Shown: positions 46,131-56,796, counted from the first letter of the stretch. The stretch is DNA of 64,000 nt from Rhodoplanes sp963712435 (GCA_963712435.1 CAVQIB010000009.1:129633-193632); one strand, 5' to 3'. Numbers and translations: made by a program. Notes: generated by a model not told the origin, from the letters alone.

Positions 46131-46547
46131 ATGGAGCCAGCACTCTTCACGCGTCGAGACGAACAATCCATGCGCCCCCGCTTTCTCCCGTCGGCTCGCG
46201 CCGGCAACTGGCTGCTGACGATCGGATTCCTGTCCCTGCTCTATGCGTTCTACCTGCGCTATCTGGTGATTGAGAACTCGACCGTTGGGCTTGGCTGCGA
46301 CGCCGGCCAGGACAGCCTGGTCTGCCTGTCGCGATTGGTGGCGACGCGGCTGTTTCGGGCGCAGGTCTTCGGCTTTATCGCGGTTGGCGCAGCGTTGCTC
46401 AACCTCATGCGCCCGTCGCTGCCGCTGTTTGCGATCGCGGCCACGGCGACCGCCTTCGGGCTCGTGCTTTACAACGCCTCGCTCGCGGGGCTTGCGGCAG
46501 GCCTCATGATCTTGAGCTTTGCCCGTCCCGCCCGCGAACCAGAGTGA
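46131..46547 (+). CDS. Small multi-pass membrane protein of unknown function
   Basis: This 138-residue intact protein has four predicted membrane segments (NWLLTIGFLSLLYAFYLRYL; FGFIAVGAALLNLM; LFAIAATATAFGLVL; LAGLAAGLMILSFA) and two Cys (GLGCDAGQDSLVC) in the first loop. That loop resembles the cysteine pair of small disulfide- or heme-linked membrane proteins, but I do not recognise the family. Its 3-prime end overlaps the GH17 gene on the opposite strand by 44 bases. Confidence 0.7.
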   Translation: MEPALFTRRDEQSMRPRFLPSARAGNWLLTIGFLSLLYAFYLRYLVIENSTVGLGCDAGQDSLVCLSRLVATRLFRAQVFGFIAVGAALLNLMRPSLPLFAIAATATAFGLVLYNASLAGLAAGLMILSFARPAREPE

Positions 46548-48114
46548 GCGCGAGCGCGCAGAGACTCGCCGCGAGCCAGGCCGCCTGCCAATTGGCGACG
46601 CCCTCGTTCAGCAGGATATAGGCCGCGCCCGCCGCAAGCACCCACGCGGCCGCGGTTTCGGCCACCCCGCGGCTGCCCTCCCCCTTTGGTCCGATCCAAC
46701 GTTGAACCAGAAACGGGATACTCGCGGCGGTAAGCGCCGCGAACGGAAAATCGCGGTAGCGCGGATCGAACACGAGCCCGAGCGCCGTCTCGATCGCGAC
46801 GAGGGTCAGGACGATCAGGAGCAGGCCGGCGGCGAGCACCAGCGGATCGGCCGGCCGTTCCGCGCGTGCGCCGAGGAGATGCGCAAAGCCCGGCAGCCGG
46901 TCGCCGCGCGCGAGCAGGGCCGAGCCCGCGAGCGGCGCTGCGACCGCGAGCAGGCAAAGCGCGGCGCTGCGCATCGCGCCGCCCGCGCCCAGGCTTTCGA
47001 CCACGCCCTTTTCGATCGTCCACCCCGCGAGGACGCCGCCGGCGACGGCGTTGAGGCCGACGGCAAGCCATATGACTGCAGGGATTTTGTCCGGCGCGCC
47101 AGCGGCGGCGCGCCATGCGGCGGCAAAGACGAGACAGACCAGCACCACCCCGCCGAGCGCCTGCCACGGCCAGTAAGGATGGTCCGAGACGGGCTGCCCC
47201 AAGGCGAATTTCGGCTTGCGGCCCGGGTCGGTGAAGAGCCCCCAATAGCCGCCGACGGTTCCTTCGAGCGCGCGTTTCCACGGCTGGTCGAACGCCTCGA
47301 TCAGGTTGGCCCGGTAGCCGCGCTGCGCCGCGCGCGCGACCACGTCCGCGATAACCCGCGCCTGATTGGACGGCGAGGGCAAGGCGCCTTGCCGCATGCG
47401 CCCCTGGCTCGGCCATCCGACCTCGCCGATCAGAATGTCGCGCCCGGGAAACGCCGCCCCCACCCGCTCGCGAATCGCATCGACATGAGCGCCGGCTGCA
47501 CGCGCCGGTATCGGCTCGTCCTCCCAATAAGGGAGGATATGGATGGTGATGAAATCGGCGGCGGCGGCCAGTTCGCGGTTGCGCAGCCAGAACTCCCAGA
47601 CATCGGCATAGGTCACCGGCACGGGGACCGCGGCCTTCACGGTCCGGAGGATCTGCGACAGATCGTTGGCCGAAAGCTCGCCGCGCAGGAGAACCTCATT
47701 GCCGACGACGATCGCCGAAATGACGTGCGGATAGCGTTTGGCGAGCGCGACGACCCCGTCGATCTCCGCCCCGTTCTTGGCGCGATCGCTCGACAGCCAC
47801 AGGCCTTGGATGACCTTCATCCCGAACTGCTCGGCAACCGCGGGAATCTGGTCGAGCCCATGCTCGATCGAATAGGTTCGCACGCATTTCGTGACGGCGG
47901 CGAGCCGGGCCAGGTCCTCCTCGATTTGCCACCGCTCGACACGCACGCCCGGCTTGAGCGGGCTCTGCGCCCCGCGGAACGGAGCATAGGAGAGGCATTG
48001 GACTTTGCCGTCGGCCGCATGCGCTCCCGCCACGCGGACCGGCGCGCCCATCCACCACCAGGATGTCGTCACCACGATGAGCGCAAAGATGAAGAGAGTG
48101 ACCGGAAGACGCAT
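46504..48114 (-). CDS. Membrane protein with GH17-like beta-glucan domain (NdvC-like)
   Basis: This protein of about 536 residues is intact. An N-terminal anchor helix (LPVTLFIFALIVVTTSWWW) precedes an outside-facing GH17 TIM barrel: LSYAPFRG, VVGNEVLLRGE (acid/base Glu), ITIHILPYWED, LIGEVGWPSQG (nucleophile Glu) and LIEAFDQPWKR. A C-terminal half of about eight membrane helices follows. Bradyrhizobium NdvC-type proteins of this build add beta-1,6 branches to cyclic beta-1,3-glucans. The ATG at 48114 is preferred to the TTG at 48135. It is divergent from the small exported protein and close to the GT2 synthase, so the three form one glucan locus. Confidence 0.75.
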   Translation of the reverse strand: MRLPVTLFIFALIVVTTSWWWMGAPVRVAGAHAADGKVQCLSYAPFRGAQSPLKPGVRVERWQIEEDLARLAAVTKCVRTYSIEHGLDQIPAVAEQFGMKVIQGLWLSSDRAKNGAEIDGVVALAKRYPHVISAIVVGNEVLLRGELSANDLSQILRTVKAAVPVPVTYADVWEFWLRNRELAAAADFITIHILPYWEDEPIPARAAGAHVDAIRERVGAAFPGRDILIGEVGWPSQGRMRQGALPSPSNQARVIADVVARAAQRGYRANLIEAFDQPWKRALEGTVGGYWGLFTDPGRKPKFALGQPVSDHPYWPWQALGGVVLVCLVFAAAWRAAAGAPDKIPAVIWLAVGLNAVAGGVLAGWTIEKGVVESLGAGGAMRSAALCLLAVAAPLAGSALLARGDRLPGFAHLLGARAERPADPLVLAAGLLLIVLTLVAIETALGLVFDPRYRDFPFAALTAASIPFLVQRWIGPKGEGSRGVAETAAAWVLAAGAAYILLNEGVANWQAAWLAASLCALALTLVRGRDGQSSRS

Positions 48115-48321
48115 CGACCCAACGTTGCTTGCCAATGAGAGCGGCGGCGATCGAACCGGCGCTTTGAAGGCGGCTTTTTCCAGGCTCGCAACACGCGACG
48201 CTGGACAGAGTGGACAAGTTCGGCCATTACCCGCAGAGTTTGTGCAAAGGCTGCGCCATCATGCCGGCTAAATTCAATGGTGGCATCTAACTTTCCGGTC
48301 TTCATCAACCGCAGCAGAAAC

Positions 48322-48840
48322 ATGTCTATTACTGGTTTGCGAGCCGCCGCGTTCGCGTCCTGCGCAGCGCTCGTCTTCTTCCTCTCCTCGGTTGGGGCGC
48401 CGGGGCAGAGCGGCGACCAGGCGGCCGACCCGTCCAAATCGGCGCCCAGCCAGGCGGACGCCGCCAGGCAGGAAAAGAAGGCGCGCGCCGACCGGGCGAC
48501 AGAAGCCGGTCAGGCCCTGAAGGGGCCGGCGGCAAACCCCGAATGCGTGTGGCTCGGCGAGCGCGTGGTGGGCCTGCTCTGGCGCGACGACCTGGACACG
48601 GCGTTCCGCCATCTCGAGCTCTACGACCGCTTCGGCTGTCCCGGCGGGCATGTGCAGACGACCTTCCGTTGCGTGGTGCGGCAAGGGAACATCGATCCGA
48701 AGGCGACCGAGACGCTCAATTCCCGGGTGCATTCCTGCTGGCTTGACCCGGAACTCGCCGCCGCCGCGGCCCCGCCGCCGGCGCCCGCTGCGGCCCCGAC
48801 CGCCCAGACCGCGCCCGCGCCCGGAACGAATTCCCGCTGA
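48322..48840 (+). CDS. Exported protein of the beta-glucan locus
   Basis: This 172-residue protein has a signal peptide (LRAAAFASCAALVFFLSSVG) and a conserved central part with four Cys (NPECVWLGERVVGLLWRDDL; DRFGCPGGHVQTTFRCVVRQ; VHSCWLDPE), likely two disulfides in the periplasm, and a Pro/Ala-rich tail. Similar proteins next to glucan synthases in Bradyrhizobium relatives carry names such as beta-glucan biosynthesis protein without known biochemistry. It is an accessory to the flanking genes by position only. Confidence 0.6.
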   Translation: MSITGLRAAAFASCAALVFFLSSVGAPGQSGDQAADPSKSAPSQADAARQEKKARADRATEAGQALKGPAANPECVWLGERVVGLLWRDDLDTAFRHLELYDRFGCPGGHVQTTFRCVVRQGNIDPKATETLNSRVHSCWLDPELAAAAAPPPAPAAAPTAQTAPAPGTNSR

Positions 48841-48918
48841 CCTGGTTACTTTTGCGTTGCTGCCTTGATTGCCGCACGCAAATTGGATCGCCTTCAAACT
48901 GCCATGTGCGACCTGTAC

Positions 48919-48947
48919 TTGAAGATGCTGCCGGCCGTGAATATAGC
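48919..48947 (+). promoter_or_regulatory. Possible housekeeping promoter of the glucan synthase gene
   Basis: TTGAAG (48919-48924) and TATAGC (48942-48947) are spaced by exactly 17 bases, about 80 bases before the ATG at 49025. This fits a sigma-70-type promoter. Without a mapped start it remains a pattern match. Confidence 0.35.
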
Positions 48948-49024
48948 TCGGCGGCGCAAGCTTTGCGACCGAATCTAGGGGACAGGTTCGAGATCGCCAT
49001 CCCCCGCCCCGAAATGGTAAATAT

Positions 49025-51710
49025 ATGCGCTCCGTCGCCGCCGTGGTCGCGCTCGTCGCGTGCCTGCACGCCGCCGCGTGGGCCATCTGGGAAAGCCAGA
49101 GTTCGGCTCCTAACGTTTCCGGTCCACTGGCGAGTATCTCCTATTCGCCTTTCGAAGGCTCGGCCCATCCCGACGATGCCAGCAATCAAGTAAGCATCGA
49201 CAAGATCAAATCCGACCTTCGCGTTCTGTCTCCTTACGCCCGGTCCCTGCGCACCTACTCGTCGACCGGCGGAGTGGAGCTCGTCACGCCGATCGCCGCC
49301 GAGTTCGGCCTCAAGGTCGCGGTCGGCGCCTGGGTCGACAAGGACGAGAAGCGCAACGAGCGCGAGCTGCGCGCGGCCGTCGACCTCGTCCGCAAGAACC
49401 GCAATGTGAACGCGCTCGTCGTCGGCAACGAGACGATCTTCCGCGGCGAGAAGAGCGTGGACGAGCTGATCGAGCTCATCCACCAGGCCAAACGCGAAGT
49501 GGGCGGCGCCGCGCCGGTGACCACCGGCGAAATCTGGCATGTGTGGATCGAGCACCCCGAGCTGGCCTCGGCGGTCGATTTCATCGCCGCGCATATCCTC
49601 CCCTACTGGGAGGGCTTCTCGGAGCAGCAGGCCGTCGACCAGGCGGTGATCATCTATAACAAGCTGCGTGAAGCCTTCCCCGGCAAGCGCATCGTGATCG
49701 CCGAGTTCGGCTGGCCGAGCGCTGGCTACAATCGCAAGGACGCGGATCCGGGCCAGCTCGAGCAGGCGGCCGTGCTGCGCAGTTTCGTCGCGCGCGCGGA
49801 AGCGCTCGGCATGGACTACAACATCATCGAAGCGTTCGACCAGCCGTGGAAGAGCTTCGAAGGCAGCGTGGGCGCCTATTGGGGCATCTTCAACGCCGCG
49901 CGCGAGCCGAAATTCTCCTGGACCGGCGTGATCGACGATCGCAACCACGACAAGATCGGCGCGATCGCCGTCGCTGTCGGCGTGCTGGCGTCGCTGCCCA
50001 TCCTGGCGATCGCCGGGGCGACGTTTATGCAGGCGCTGACGCTGACCGCATTCGCGCATGTGATCGGCGCGTGGGCGGCGGTCGTTTTCAACTATTGGAA
50101 CGGCCATTATTTCGTCATCGGCGCCGCCGTTGCGCTCGGCATCGGCCTTCTCCTCCTCGTTCCGCTGGTCATGATCGCCATGTGGCGTGTCGACGAGATC
50201 GCCAATGTGCTGTTCGGGCGTCGCCCGACGCGCCTGCTCGGCCGGGAGGACGTCGGATCGGACTATGCGCCGAAGGTGTCGATCCATGTCCCTGCTTACA
50301 TGGAGCCGCCCGACATGCTGACGGCGACGCTCAACGCGGTCGCGCGGCTCGACTATCCGAATTTCGAATGCGTGGTGGTGATCAACAACACGCCGGACCC
50401 GGCCTTCTGGCGTCCGGTCGAAGAGCGGTGCCGTGAGCTCGGCGCGCGCTTCAAGTTCATCAATGCCGAGAAGATCGAGGGCTTCAAGGCCGGCGCGCTG
50501 CGGCTTGCGCTGACGCATACCGCGCCCGACGCCGAGATCATCGGCGTGATCGACGCCGACTATACCGTGTCGCCGGACTGGCTGCGCGACCTCGTTCCTG
50601 CCTTCGCGGACCCGCGGGTCGGCCTGGTGCAGGCCCCGCAGGATCATCGCGACGGCGACAAGACCGCGATGCATGCCGCCATGAACGGCGAGTATGCGGG
50701 ATTTTTCGACATCGGAATGGTCCAGCGCAACGAGGCAAACGCCATCATCGCGCACGGCACGATGTGCCTTATCCGGCGCGCGGCGATCGAGAGCGCGGGC
50801 GGCTGGTCGAGCGACACGATCTGCGAGGACACCGATCTCGGCCTCTCGATCCTCGAACAGGGCTGGCTCACGCACTACACCAACCATCGCTACGGGCATG
50901 GGCTGCTGCCCGACAGCTTCGAGGCGTTCAAGAAGCAGCGGCATCGCTGGGCCTATGGCGGCTTCCAGATCGTCCGGAAGCATTGGCGCCGTTTCCTGCC
51001 GGGCGCGACCCGCCTGTCGCCCGAGCAGAAGCGACAATTCACCTTCGGATGGCTCAACTGGCTCGGCGCGGAAAGCGTCGGCGTCGTGCTCGCATTGCTG
51101 AACCTCGTGTGGGTTCCGGTGGTGGCGTTCGTCGGCATCGCCATTCCCGACATGGTGCTGACCATCCCGATCCTCGCCGCGTCCGCCCTGTCGATCCTCC
51201 ACTTCGTCGCGCTGTATCGCCGGCGGGTACGGATCAGCTCGGCGCAGGCGACCGGCGCAATGTTCACGGCCATGTCGATGCAATGGACGGTGGCGCGGGC
51301 GGTGGCGTTCGGCGTGATCAAGGATCACCTCCCCTTCGTGCGCACGGCCAAAGGCGGCTTCGCGCGCAAGCGGGTATCCTTCCCCGCTTTCGACGAGGCG
51401 ATCATGGGCGGCCTGCTGCTGCTCGGCGCCGGCGATCGTGTTCTGGAGCAATTACGAGCAGCAGGTGCGTGAGATCAACCTGTTCGGCGTCGTGCTGATC
51501 GTGCAGAGCCTGCCGTTCCTGGCCGCGGTCGCGCTTGCCTTGATCGAGCGCTCTCGGGTGAACGACTTCGCCTTCTGGCGCGTCGTGCAGAGTCGAACCG
51601 GGGAGCTGTTGCAGCCGGCCGACGTGGCGCAACGCCATCCCGCCTTGGCCGAAGTCAGGGTGGAGGTCGACAAGCCGGTGGCCGCCGACAAGCGGGTCGA
51701 AGCCCAATAG
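49025..51710 (+). CDS. ndvB: Beta-glucan synthase with GH17-like and GT2 domains (NdvB-like), one frameshift
   Basis: The protein is about 895 residues. The N-terminal anchor and GH17-like barrel are like the neighbour (ISYSPFEGSAHPD, VVGNETIFRGE, VIAEFGWPSAGYN, NIIEAFDQPWKSFEG). Three membrane segments follow, then a processive GT2 domain (VSIHVPAYMEPPDMLTATL, GVIDADYTVSPDWL, ICEDTDLGLSILEQG, FKKQRHRWAYGG with the Q-x-x-R-W element), then more membrane segments. It matches Bradyrhizobium NdvB, which polymerises UDP-glucose into cyclic beta-1,3/1,6-glucan used in osmoadaptation and symbiosis. One extra C near 51432 shifts the last 90 residues (IVFWSNYEQQVREINLFGV). Confidence 0.82.
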
Positions 51711-51725
51711 GCTTCGACCCTGCAC

Positions 51726-51749
51726 GCTCGCGGCGCTCACGCCGCGAGC
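51726..51749. terminator. Convergent hairpin after the glucan synthase gene
   Basis: A 9-bp inverted repeat gctcgcggc / gccgcgagc with a 6-base loop lies 16 bases past the ndvB-like stop and covers the last codons of the convergent amidohydrolase gene. It has no T-run, so a terminator role is only likely from position. Confidence 0.35.
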
Positions 51750-52900
51750 GCGGCCTCCACCAGGCGCACCCAATAAGACGCGCCGATCGGGATGATCTCG
51801 TCGTCGAAATCGTAGGCCGGATGGTGCAGGCCGGCGCTGTCGCCGTTGCCGATGAACACGAAGGCGCCCGGCCGCGCTTGCAGCATATAGGCGAAATCCT
51901 CCGCGCCCATCACCGGGGGCATGTCCTCATCGACCTTGTCGCCGCCGACCACATTCGCAGCGACCGCGGCGGCGAACTCCGCCTCACGTGCGTGATTGAC
52001 GACCACCGGATAGCCGCGGCGGTAGCCGAGCGTCGCCCTCGCGCCGTAGATTTCGGCGGTTCCCTCGACCAGGCGGCGCAGGCGCGCTTCCAACAGGTCG
52101 CGCACCGCGGGCGTGAGGCTGCGCGCGGTGCCGCGCAGCAGCGCGGTCTGCGGGATGACATTGTCGGTATTGCCGGCCTGGAACATGCAGATCGACACCA
52201 CCGCGGCGTCCAGCGGATCGACATTGCGCGACACGATCGACTGCAGCGCGTTGACGATCTGCGCGCCGACCAGAACCGGGTCGACCGTAAGGTGCGGGCG
52301 CGCGGCGTGGCCGCCCACCCCTTCGATGGCGATTTCGAGCGTGTCGGCGGAGGCCATGATCGGGCCGGGGCGCAGGCCGAACCGCCCGCGCGCGAGGCCG
52401 GGAAAATTGTGCATCCCGTACACTTCGTCGATCGCGAAGCGATCCATCAGGCCGTCGCGGATCATCGCGCGCGCCCCGGCGCCGCCCTCCTCCGCCGGCT
52501 GAAAGATGACGACCGCCGTGCCGGCGAAGTTGCGCGTTTCCGCGAGGTATTGCGCCGCGCCGAGCAGCATCGCCGTATGGCCGTCATGCCCGCAGGCATG
52601 CATGTGTCCGGGCACGGTGGATTTGTAGGCCAGATCGTTCGACTCCTGGATCGGCAGCGCGTCCATGTCGGCGCGCAGGCCGATGCCCTTGCCGCCGCCT
52701 CTGTGCCCGCGGATCACCCCGACCACGCCGGTCCTGCCGATGCCGGTCGCCACCTCGTCGCAACCGAACGCCTTGAGCCGCTCGGCGACGAGCCCGGCGG
52801 TCCGGTGGACGTCGTAGCGCAGCTCCGGATGCGCGTGCAGGTCGCGCCGCCACGCGGTGATTTCGGCATGCAGGTCGGCGATGCGATTCACGATCGGCAT
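51737..52900 (-). CDS. M20-family amidohydrolase
   Basis: This intact 387-residue metallo-amidohydrolase resembles hippurate or N-acyl amino acid hydrolases: WRRDLHAHPELRYDVHRTAG, GLRADMDALPIQE, HACGHDGHTAMLLGAA (metal ligands), FQPAEEGGAGA (Glu pair), EGVGGHAARPHLTVDPVL (dimerisation domain) and PPVMGAEDFAYML. It is cytoplasmic. It lies downstream of the molybdenum hydroxylase genes on the same strand, so it may process a product of that enzyme, but the 170-base gap leaves this open. The ATG at 52900 was chosen over an earlier in-frame start. Confidence 0.88.
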   Translation of the reverse strand: MPIVNRIADLHAEITAWRRDLHAHPELRYDVHRTAGLVAERLKAFGCDEVATGIGRTGVVGVIRGHRGGGKGIGLRADMDALPIQESNDLAYKSTVPGHMHACGHDGHTAMLLGAAQYLAETRNFAGTAVVIFQPAEEGGAGARAMIRDGLMDRFAIDEVYGMHNFPGLARGRFGLRPGPIMASADTLEIAIEGVGGHAARPHLTVDPVLVGAQIVNALQSIVSRNVDPLDAAVVSICMFQAGNTDNVIPQTALLRGTARSLTPAVRDLLEARLRRLVEGTAEIYGARATLGYRRGYPVVVNHAREAEFAAAVAANVVGGDKVDEDMPPVMGAEDFAYMLQARPGAFVFIGNGDSAGLHHPAYDFDDEIIPIGASYWVRLVEAALAA

Positions 52901-53071
52901 GGAAGTCCTCGTCCGGCTGGCCCGCCACATCGCAAGTATCGCCCGAAGGTTGCCGGAGCGCCATACGGGACGGCGCCGCGCGCGACGCTATGACCCGCGG
53001 ACCTCGCGGCGGAGAAGCCTGTTCGAGGTGGCCGCCTGTGCCTCGGGCGCCGGCGCAAGCGCCGCTCAAGC

Positions 53072-55452
53072 TCAGGGCTTCGTCACCCACGGCCCGCTAT
53101 CCCGCGCCGCCGGCGGCGCTTTCCAGGGGCCGCGCCGATGATCGCCCGCCGCGGCCGTCAGCGTCACCGCCGCGCCGTCGTCGAGAACGCCGGACACATA
53201 TTCCGGCGTCGCCGGAGCGGAGGGAAGATCGCGGCCGGTGGCCGCGCGCACGGCCGCGAGCACGGCCGGCGGCGCCTGCACATGCGGCAAGTTCCGCAAT
53301 GCCCTTCCAGCCGAAGTGATAGCCAGGCTCCGGATGACACACGAACTCGGTGTTCACCTGGGGCGCATCGACGATGGTCGGGATGTGGTAGCTGCGCCAG
53401 TCGGCGTTGAGGAGATGGCCGTGCTCCGGCCTTGAGATGCTTCCATGAGCGCAAGGCCCATGCCCTGCACCGACCCGCCTTCGATCTGTCCGTGCGCCTG
53501 CAGCGGGGTTCACGACATAGCCGATGTCGTGCGCCACGTCCATCTGCACGACCTTGACCAGGCCGAGCTCGACATCGACGTCGACGACGCAGCGATTGGC
53601 GGAAAAGCCGAAGGTGACATGGACGGGCGCGTCGGAATCGCAGATCGTCGACGGGCCGCGTCGCGCGCTGGTCGAATCGCTCGGTCGCCCGGAAGATCAG
53701 GCCCTGCCCGGCGTCCGCGATGGAGGCGAGCCGCTTCCGGTCGCGGTCGACGACGATAGCCGTCGCGCAGGTCGAGCGTGTTGACGTCGAGATCGTGTTC
53801 GCGCGCGAAGAAGTGCAGGAAGCGCTCCTTCACCGCAGCCGCGGCGATATGCACGACGGTTCCCGACGTCACCGTCTGCTGGCTGCCGTCGGTGGTCGCC
53901 GCCGGCGGCATATTGGTGTCGCCGGGTGAGATGAACCTCGCTCACGCCGAGCATCGTTCTGCACGATCTGGTCGGCGATGGTGACGAAGCCCTGCCCTAC
54001 TTCGGCAGCGGCGCAGTCGATCGTGGCGACGCCGTCGCGCAGCGTCACCATGGCGGTCGAATTGACCGGCGCGCCCTCCGAGAGGCACACATTCTTGACC
54101 GCGGCGGCAAGCGCGACGCCGCGCCGGACGTGCTCCGGCCGCGAGGGCGTGGCGACGCCGCCGGGAAGGTGGACGGGATGCATCGCGTTCGATCGCCGCG
54201 GCAATGCTGGGCGGCAGCGGCATGCGCCTGGCATGTCTCGATCAGCTCCTGCACCGGCGCGGGACGGTCCTGTACTTGGTTGAAGATCCAGCGATCGCCT
54301 CGCGAGCGCGTTGCGCACGCGCAGCTCGACGGGATCGATGTTCAATTCGCGGGCGAGCTTGTCGAGTTGGATTCGCAGGCGATAGATCGCCTGCACGACG
54401 CCGAAGCCGCGCAGCGGCCCGCACATGCCGTTGTTGGTGGCGACCGCCCAGCCCTCGATGCAGGCATTGGGAATGTGATACGGCCCCTGGATCAGCGTGG
54501 CGCCGTTGCCGATGCCGGCCGCGGAGGTGTGGCTGTAGGGTCCGCCTTCATAGAGCAGCCGGGCCTCGAGCTTCACCAGCTGCCGTCGCGGTTCGCGTGA
54601 TGCCTGACCCAGATGCGCGAGGGATGGCGGTGATAGCGCGCATGGAAGGCCTCCTGACGCGAGTAGAGGAACTTCACCGGCCGGCTGGTGTGCAGCGCGA
54701 GAAGCGCGCCGTGGATCTGCCAGGTCATCGACACGCGGCCGCCGAAGGATCCGCCGACGCCGGCGTTGCGGACCAGCACCTTCTCCTCCGGAAGGCCGAG
54801 CGAAGCGGCGATCTGGGCGCGGTCGGCATGCACCCATTGCGTGGCGCCGATGACCTCGACGCCACCATGGCCGTCGGGCCGGGCAAGGCCCGCGTCGGGC
54901 GCCATGAAGGAATGATCCTGGCGGGCGGTGAAGTACTCGCCCTCGACCTGCGACCTCGCCAGCGGACCGACGGATCGCCATGGGTGTACTTGACATGGCG
55001 GTGGATCTTGCCGCGCTGCCAGGGCGTCCACGGGATCGGTGACGGGGACGAGCGGCTCGTATCGACCTTGATGGCGCGGCACGCGCGCGCCGCGCCGTTT
55101 CGCGGATCGCAGGCGGCCACGATGGCGATCGGCTCGCCGACATAGCGCACATAATCGTCGGCCAGCACCGGCTGGTCGCGATTGATCGCGCCAAAGCGGT
55201 TGTCGGGCACGTCCCAGGCCCCGAGCACGGCGGCGACTCCGGGCATCGCCTTGGCCGGGCCAGATCCACGCGCAGGATGCGCGCCAGAGGATGCGGCGAG
55301 CGGCAAGGTCGCGCCCCAGAGCATGCCCTCTCCGGAGAGATCGGTCGCGTATTCGAACTCGCCGCGCACCTTGGCGTGGCGTCCGGGCGCTCGCCGGCTC
55401 GTGCCGACGCCGACCGCGCGAGGCGCTGGTGATGCTCTGACTCGACCGTCAT
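53072..55452 (-). CDS. Molybdopterin-binding large subunit, xanthine dehydrogenase/aldehyde oxidase family, frame broken
   Basis: This is the catalytic subunit of a molybdenum hydroxylase. Repaired segments include RVGVGTSRRAPGRHAKVRGE, EYATDLSGEGMLWGATL, DYVRYVGEPIAIVAA, GEYFTARQDHSFMAPDAGLA, NAGVGGSFGGRVSMTWQIHG, NNGMCGPLRGFGVVQAIYRL and EVGQGFVTIADQI, which fits the cofactor loop. It ends in WKAPPAARDSGPWVTKP. The size of about 790 residues fits the family. At least 15 frame breaks span 53290-55430, the densest damage of the right half. It starts inside the end of the iron-sulfur subunit gene (4-base overlap). The substrate cannot be told; purine, aldehyde or aromatic N-heterocycle are all possible. 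Confidence 0.82.
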
Positions 55453-55919
55453 CGGTGCCTCGCCGCGTCCTTGATGGCCGCGATGATGCGGCCATAGCCG
55501 GTGCATCGGCACAGATTGCCGACCATGCCTTCGCGGATTTCGTCTTCGGTCGACGTCGGGATGCTCCGCGATGAAGCACGACGCCGACATGATGAAGCCC
55601 GGCGTGCAATAGCCGCATTGCAGCGCGCCGTGTTCGACGAAGGCCTGCTGCAAGCGGGGTGAGGCCGCCGTCGGGATTGTTGTAGCCTTCGATCGTGACG
55701 ATCTGCGCGCCGACCGCATTGGCCGGCGAGTTCGAGGCACGAGCAGACCGGCTCGCCGTCGATGTGGACGGTGCAGGCGCCGCACTGGCCGTGCTCGCAG
55801 CCGTACTTGGTTCCGGTCAGTCCCAACCGATCGCGCAGCACATGCAGCAGATCTTCGGCATACCAAGCCCCCTCAATATGATGGAGCCGCCCGTTGACGT
55901 TCAGCGTGTAGCTGATCAT
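55449..55919 (-). CDS. Two [2Fe-2S] small subunit of the molybdenum hydroxylase, frame broken
   Basis: This subunit of about 155 residues opens ISYTLNVNGRLHHIEGAWY. Plant-type ferredoxin cluster cysteines are in KYGCEHGQCGACTVHIDGEP, and the second cluster cysteines in CGYCTPGFIMSASCFIAEHP and GMVGNLCRCTGYGRIIAAI. It passes electrons from the Mo centre to the FAD subunit. Extra bases near 55563, 55655 and 55730 break the frame. Gene order on this strand is FAD, FeS, Mo, that is the CoxM-CoxS-CoxL type order. Confidence 0.87.
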   Translation of the reverse strand: MISYTLNVNGRLHHIEGAWYAEDLLHVLRDRLGLTGTKYGCEHGQCGACTVHIDGEPVCSCLELAGQCGRRADRHDRRLQQSRRRPHPACSRPSSNTARCNAAIARRASSCRRRASSRSIPTSTEDEIREGMVGNLCRCTGYGRIIAAIKDAARHR

Positions 55920-55930
55920 TTCGTCTGCGC

Positions 55931-56796
55931 TCACTTTGCGAGCTCCACCAAGGCCTGCTCCAGGATGCGGCGCGCCATCACCTTGATCGCGTGGCGCCGG
56001 TACGCGGCACTCGCCGTCACATCGCTCGGCGGCGCGCAGGCCGCGGCGGCGCGCTGCGCGAACTCGGTCGCGATATGCGGCGCCGCGGTCTCGCCGCTCC
56101 AGTCGATGGCGGCCTTCGCGAACTCTTCGGCGTCGTTTGCGCGCATGGCCGTCGGACCGGCATTGCCGAGGCCCAGTCGGACGTCGCGATTGGCCGGATC
56201 GACCACCAGGGCGACGCTCGCCGTCGCGTAGTACTGCGCGTTGCGCGGACCGACCATGACATAGTCCTGATAGCCCGCGACGGGCGGCACCGTCACCGCG
56301 ACGAGAAGCTCGTCGGCTCCGATGGCGGTCCGCCCGCCCCGACCAGAAAGCCTTGCAGCGGAATGGAGCGGCGGCCACCGGCTGACACGAGCTGCACGGT
56401 CGCGTTCAAGGCGAGGAGGCAGGGCGGCAGCGTGCGATCGGGAAGACCGCTCGCGACGTTCCCGCCGACGGTTGCCCGATTTCTTATCTGCTGCGTTCCG
56501 AAAGACCGGGCGGCTTTGCGCAGGAGCGGGATGGCGGCGGCAAGCGGATCATCCAAAAGGCGCGCGATGACGACGCCTGCGCCGATGCGAAGGCCCTCCG
56601 GCGAAGCCTCGATTGTGTTCAGCTCCTGCACGCGGCGCAGGCTCACATAGCCGTCCGGCTGCAGCAGACCGAGATTCTGGTCCGCAACGAGTTCGGTGCC
56701 GCCGCCGAGGAAGCGGGAGGCTGGGCGTCGTCGCTTGGCCTCCAGGGCCTCCTCGACCGAGTCGACGATCGCGAAACAAGGAGATTGAAAACGCAC
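55931..56796 (-). CDS. FAD-binding medium subunit of the molybdenum hydroxylase, frame broken once
   Basis: This subunit of about 288 residues has FQSPCFAIVDSVEEALEAK, the FAD-binding FLGGGTELVADQNLGLLQPD, RNRATVGGNVASGLPDRTLP (the second FAD motif, T-x-G-G-N) and the C-terminal domain GLGNAGPTAMRANDAEEFAK. It transfers electrons to NAD or another acceptor. The GTG start at 56796 has a ggaga ribosome site eight bases upstream; the open frame before it is unlike the family. A break near 56310 splits it. Confidence 0.85.

Noticed and set aside
46519..48138. A 539-residue open frame antisense to the GH17 membrane protein
   Set aside because: Composition is that of a shadow frame; the opposite strand encodes a protein with catalytic motifs and membrane helices.
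48716..51451. A 911-residue open frame antisense to the glucan synthase gene
   Set aside because: It is a GC-driven shadow rich in Arg, Asp and Gly, with no motif and no ribosome site, opposite a clearly conserved gene.
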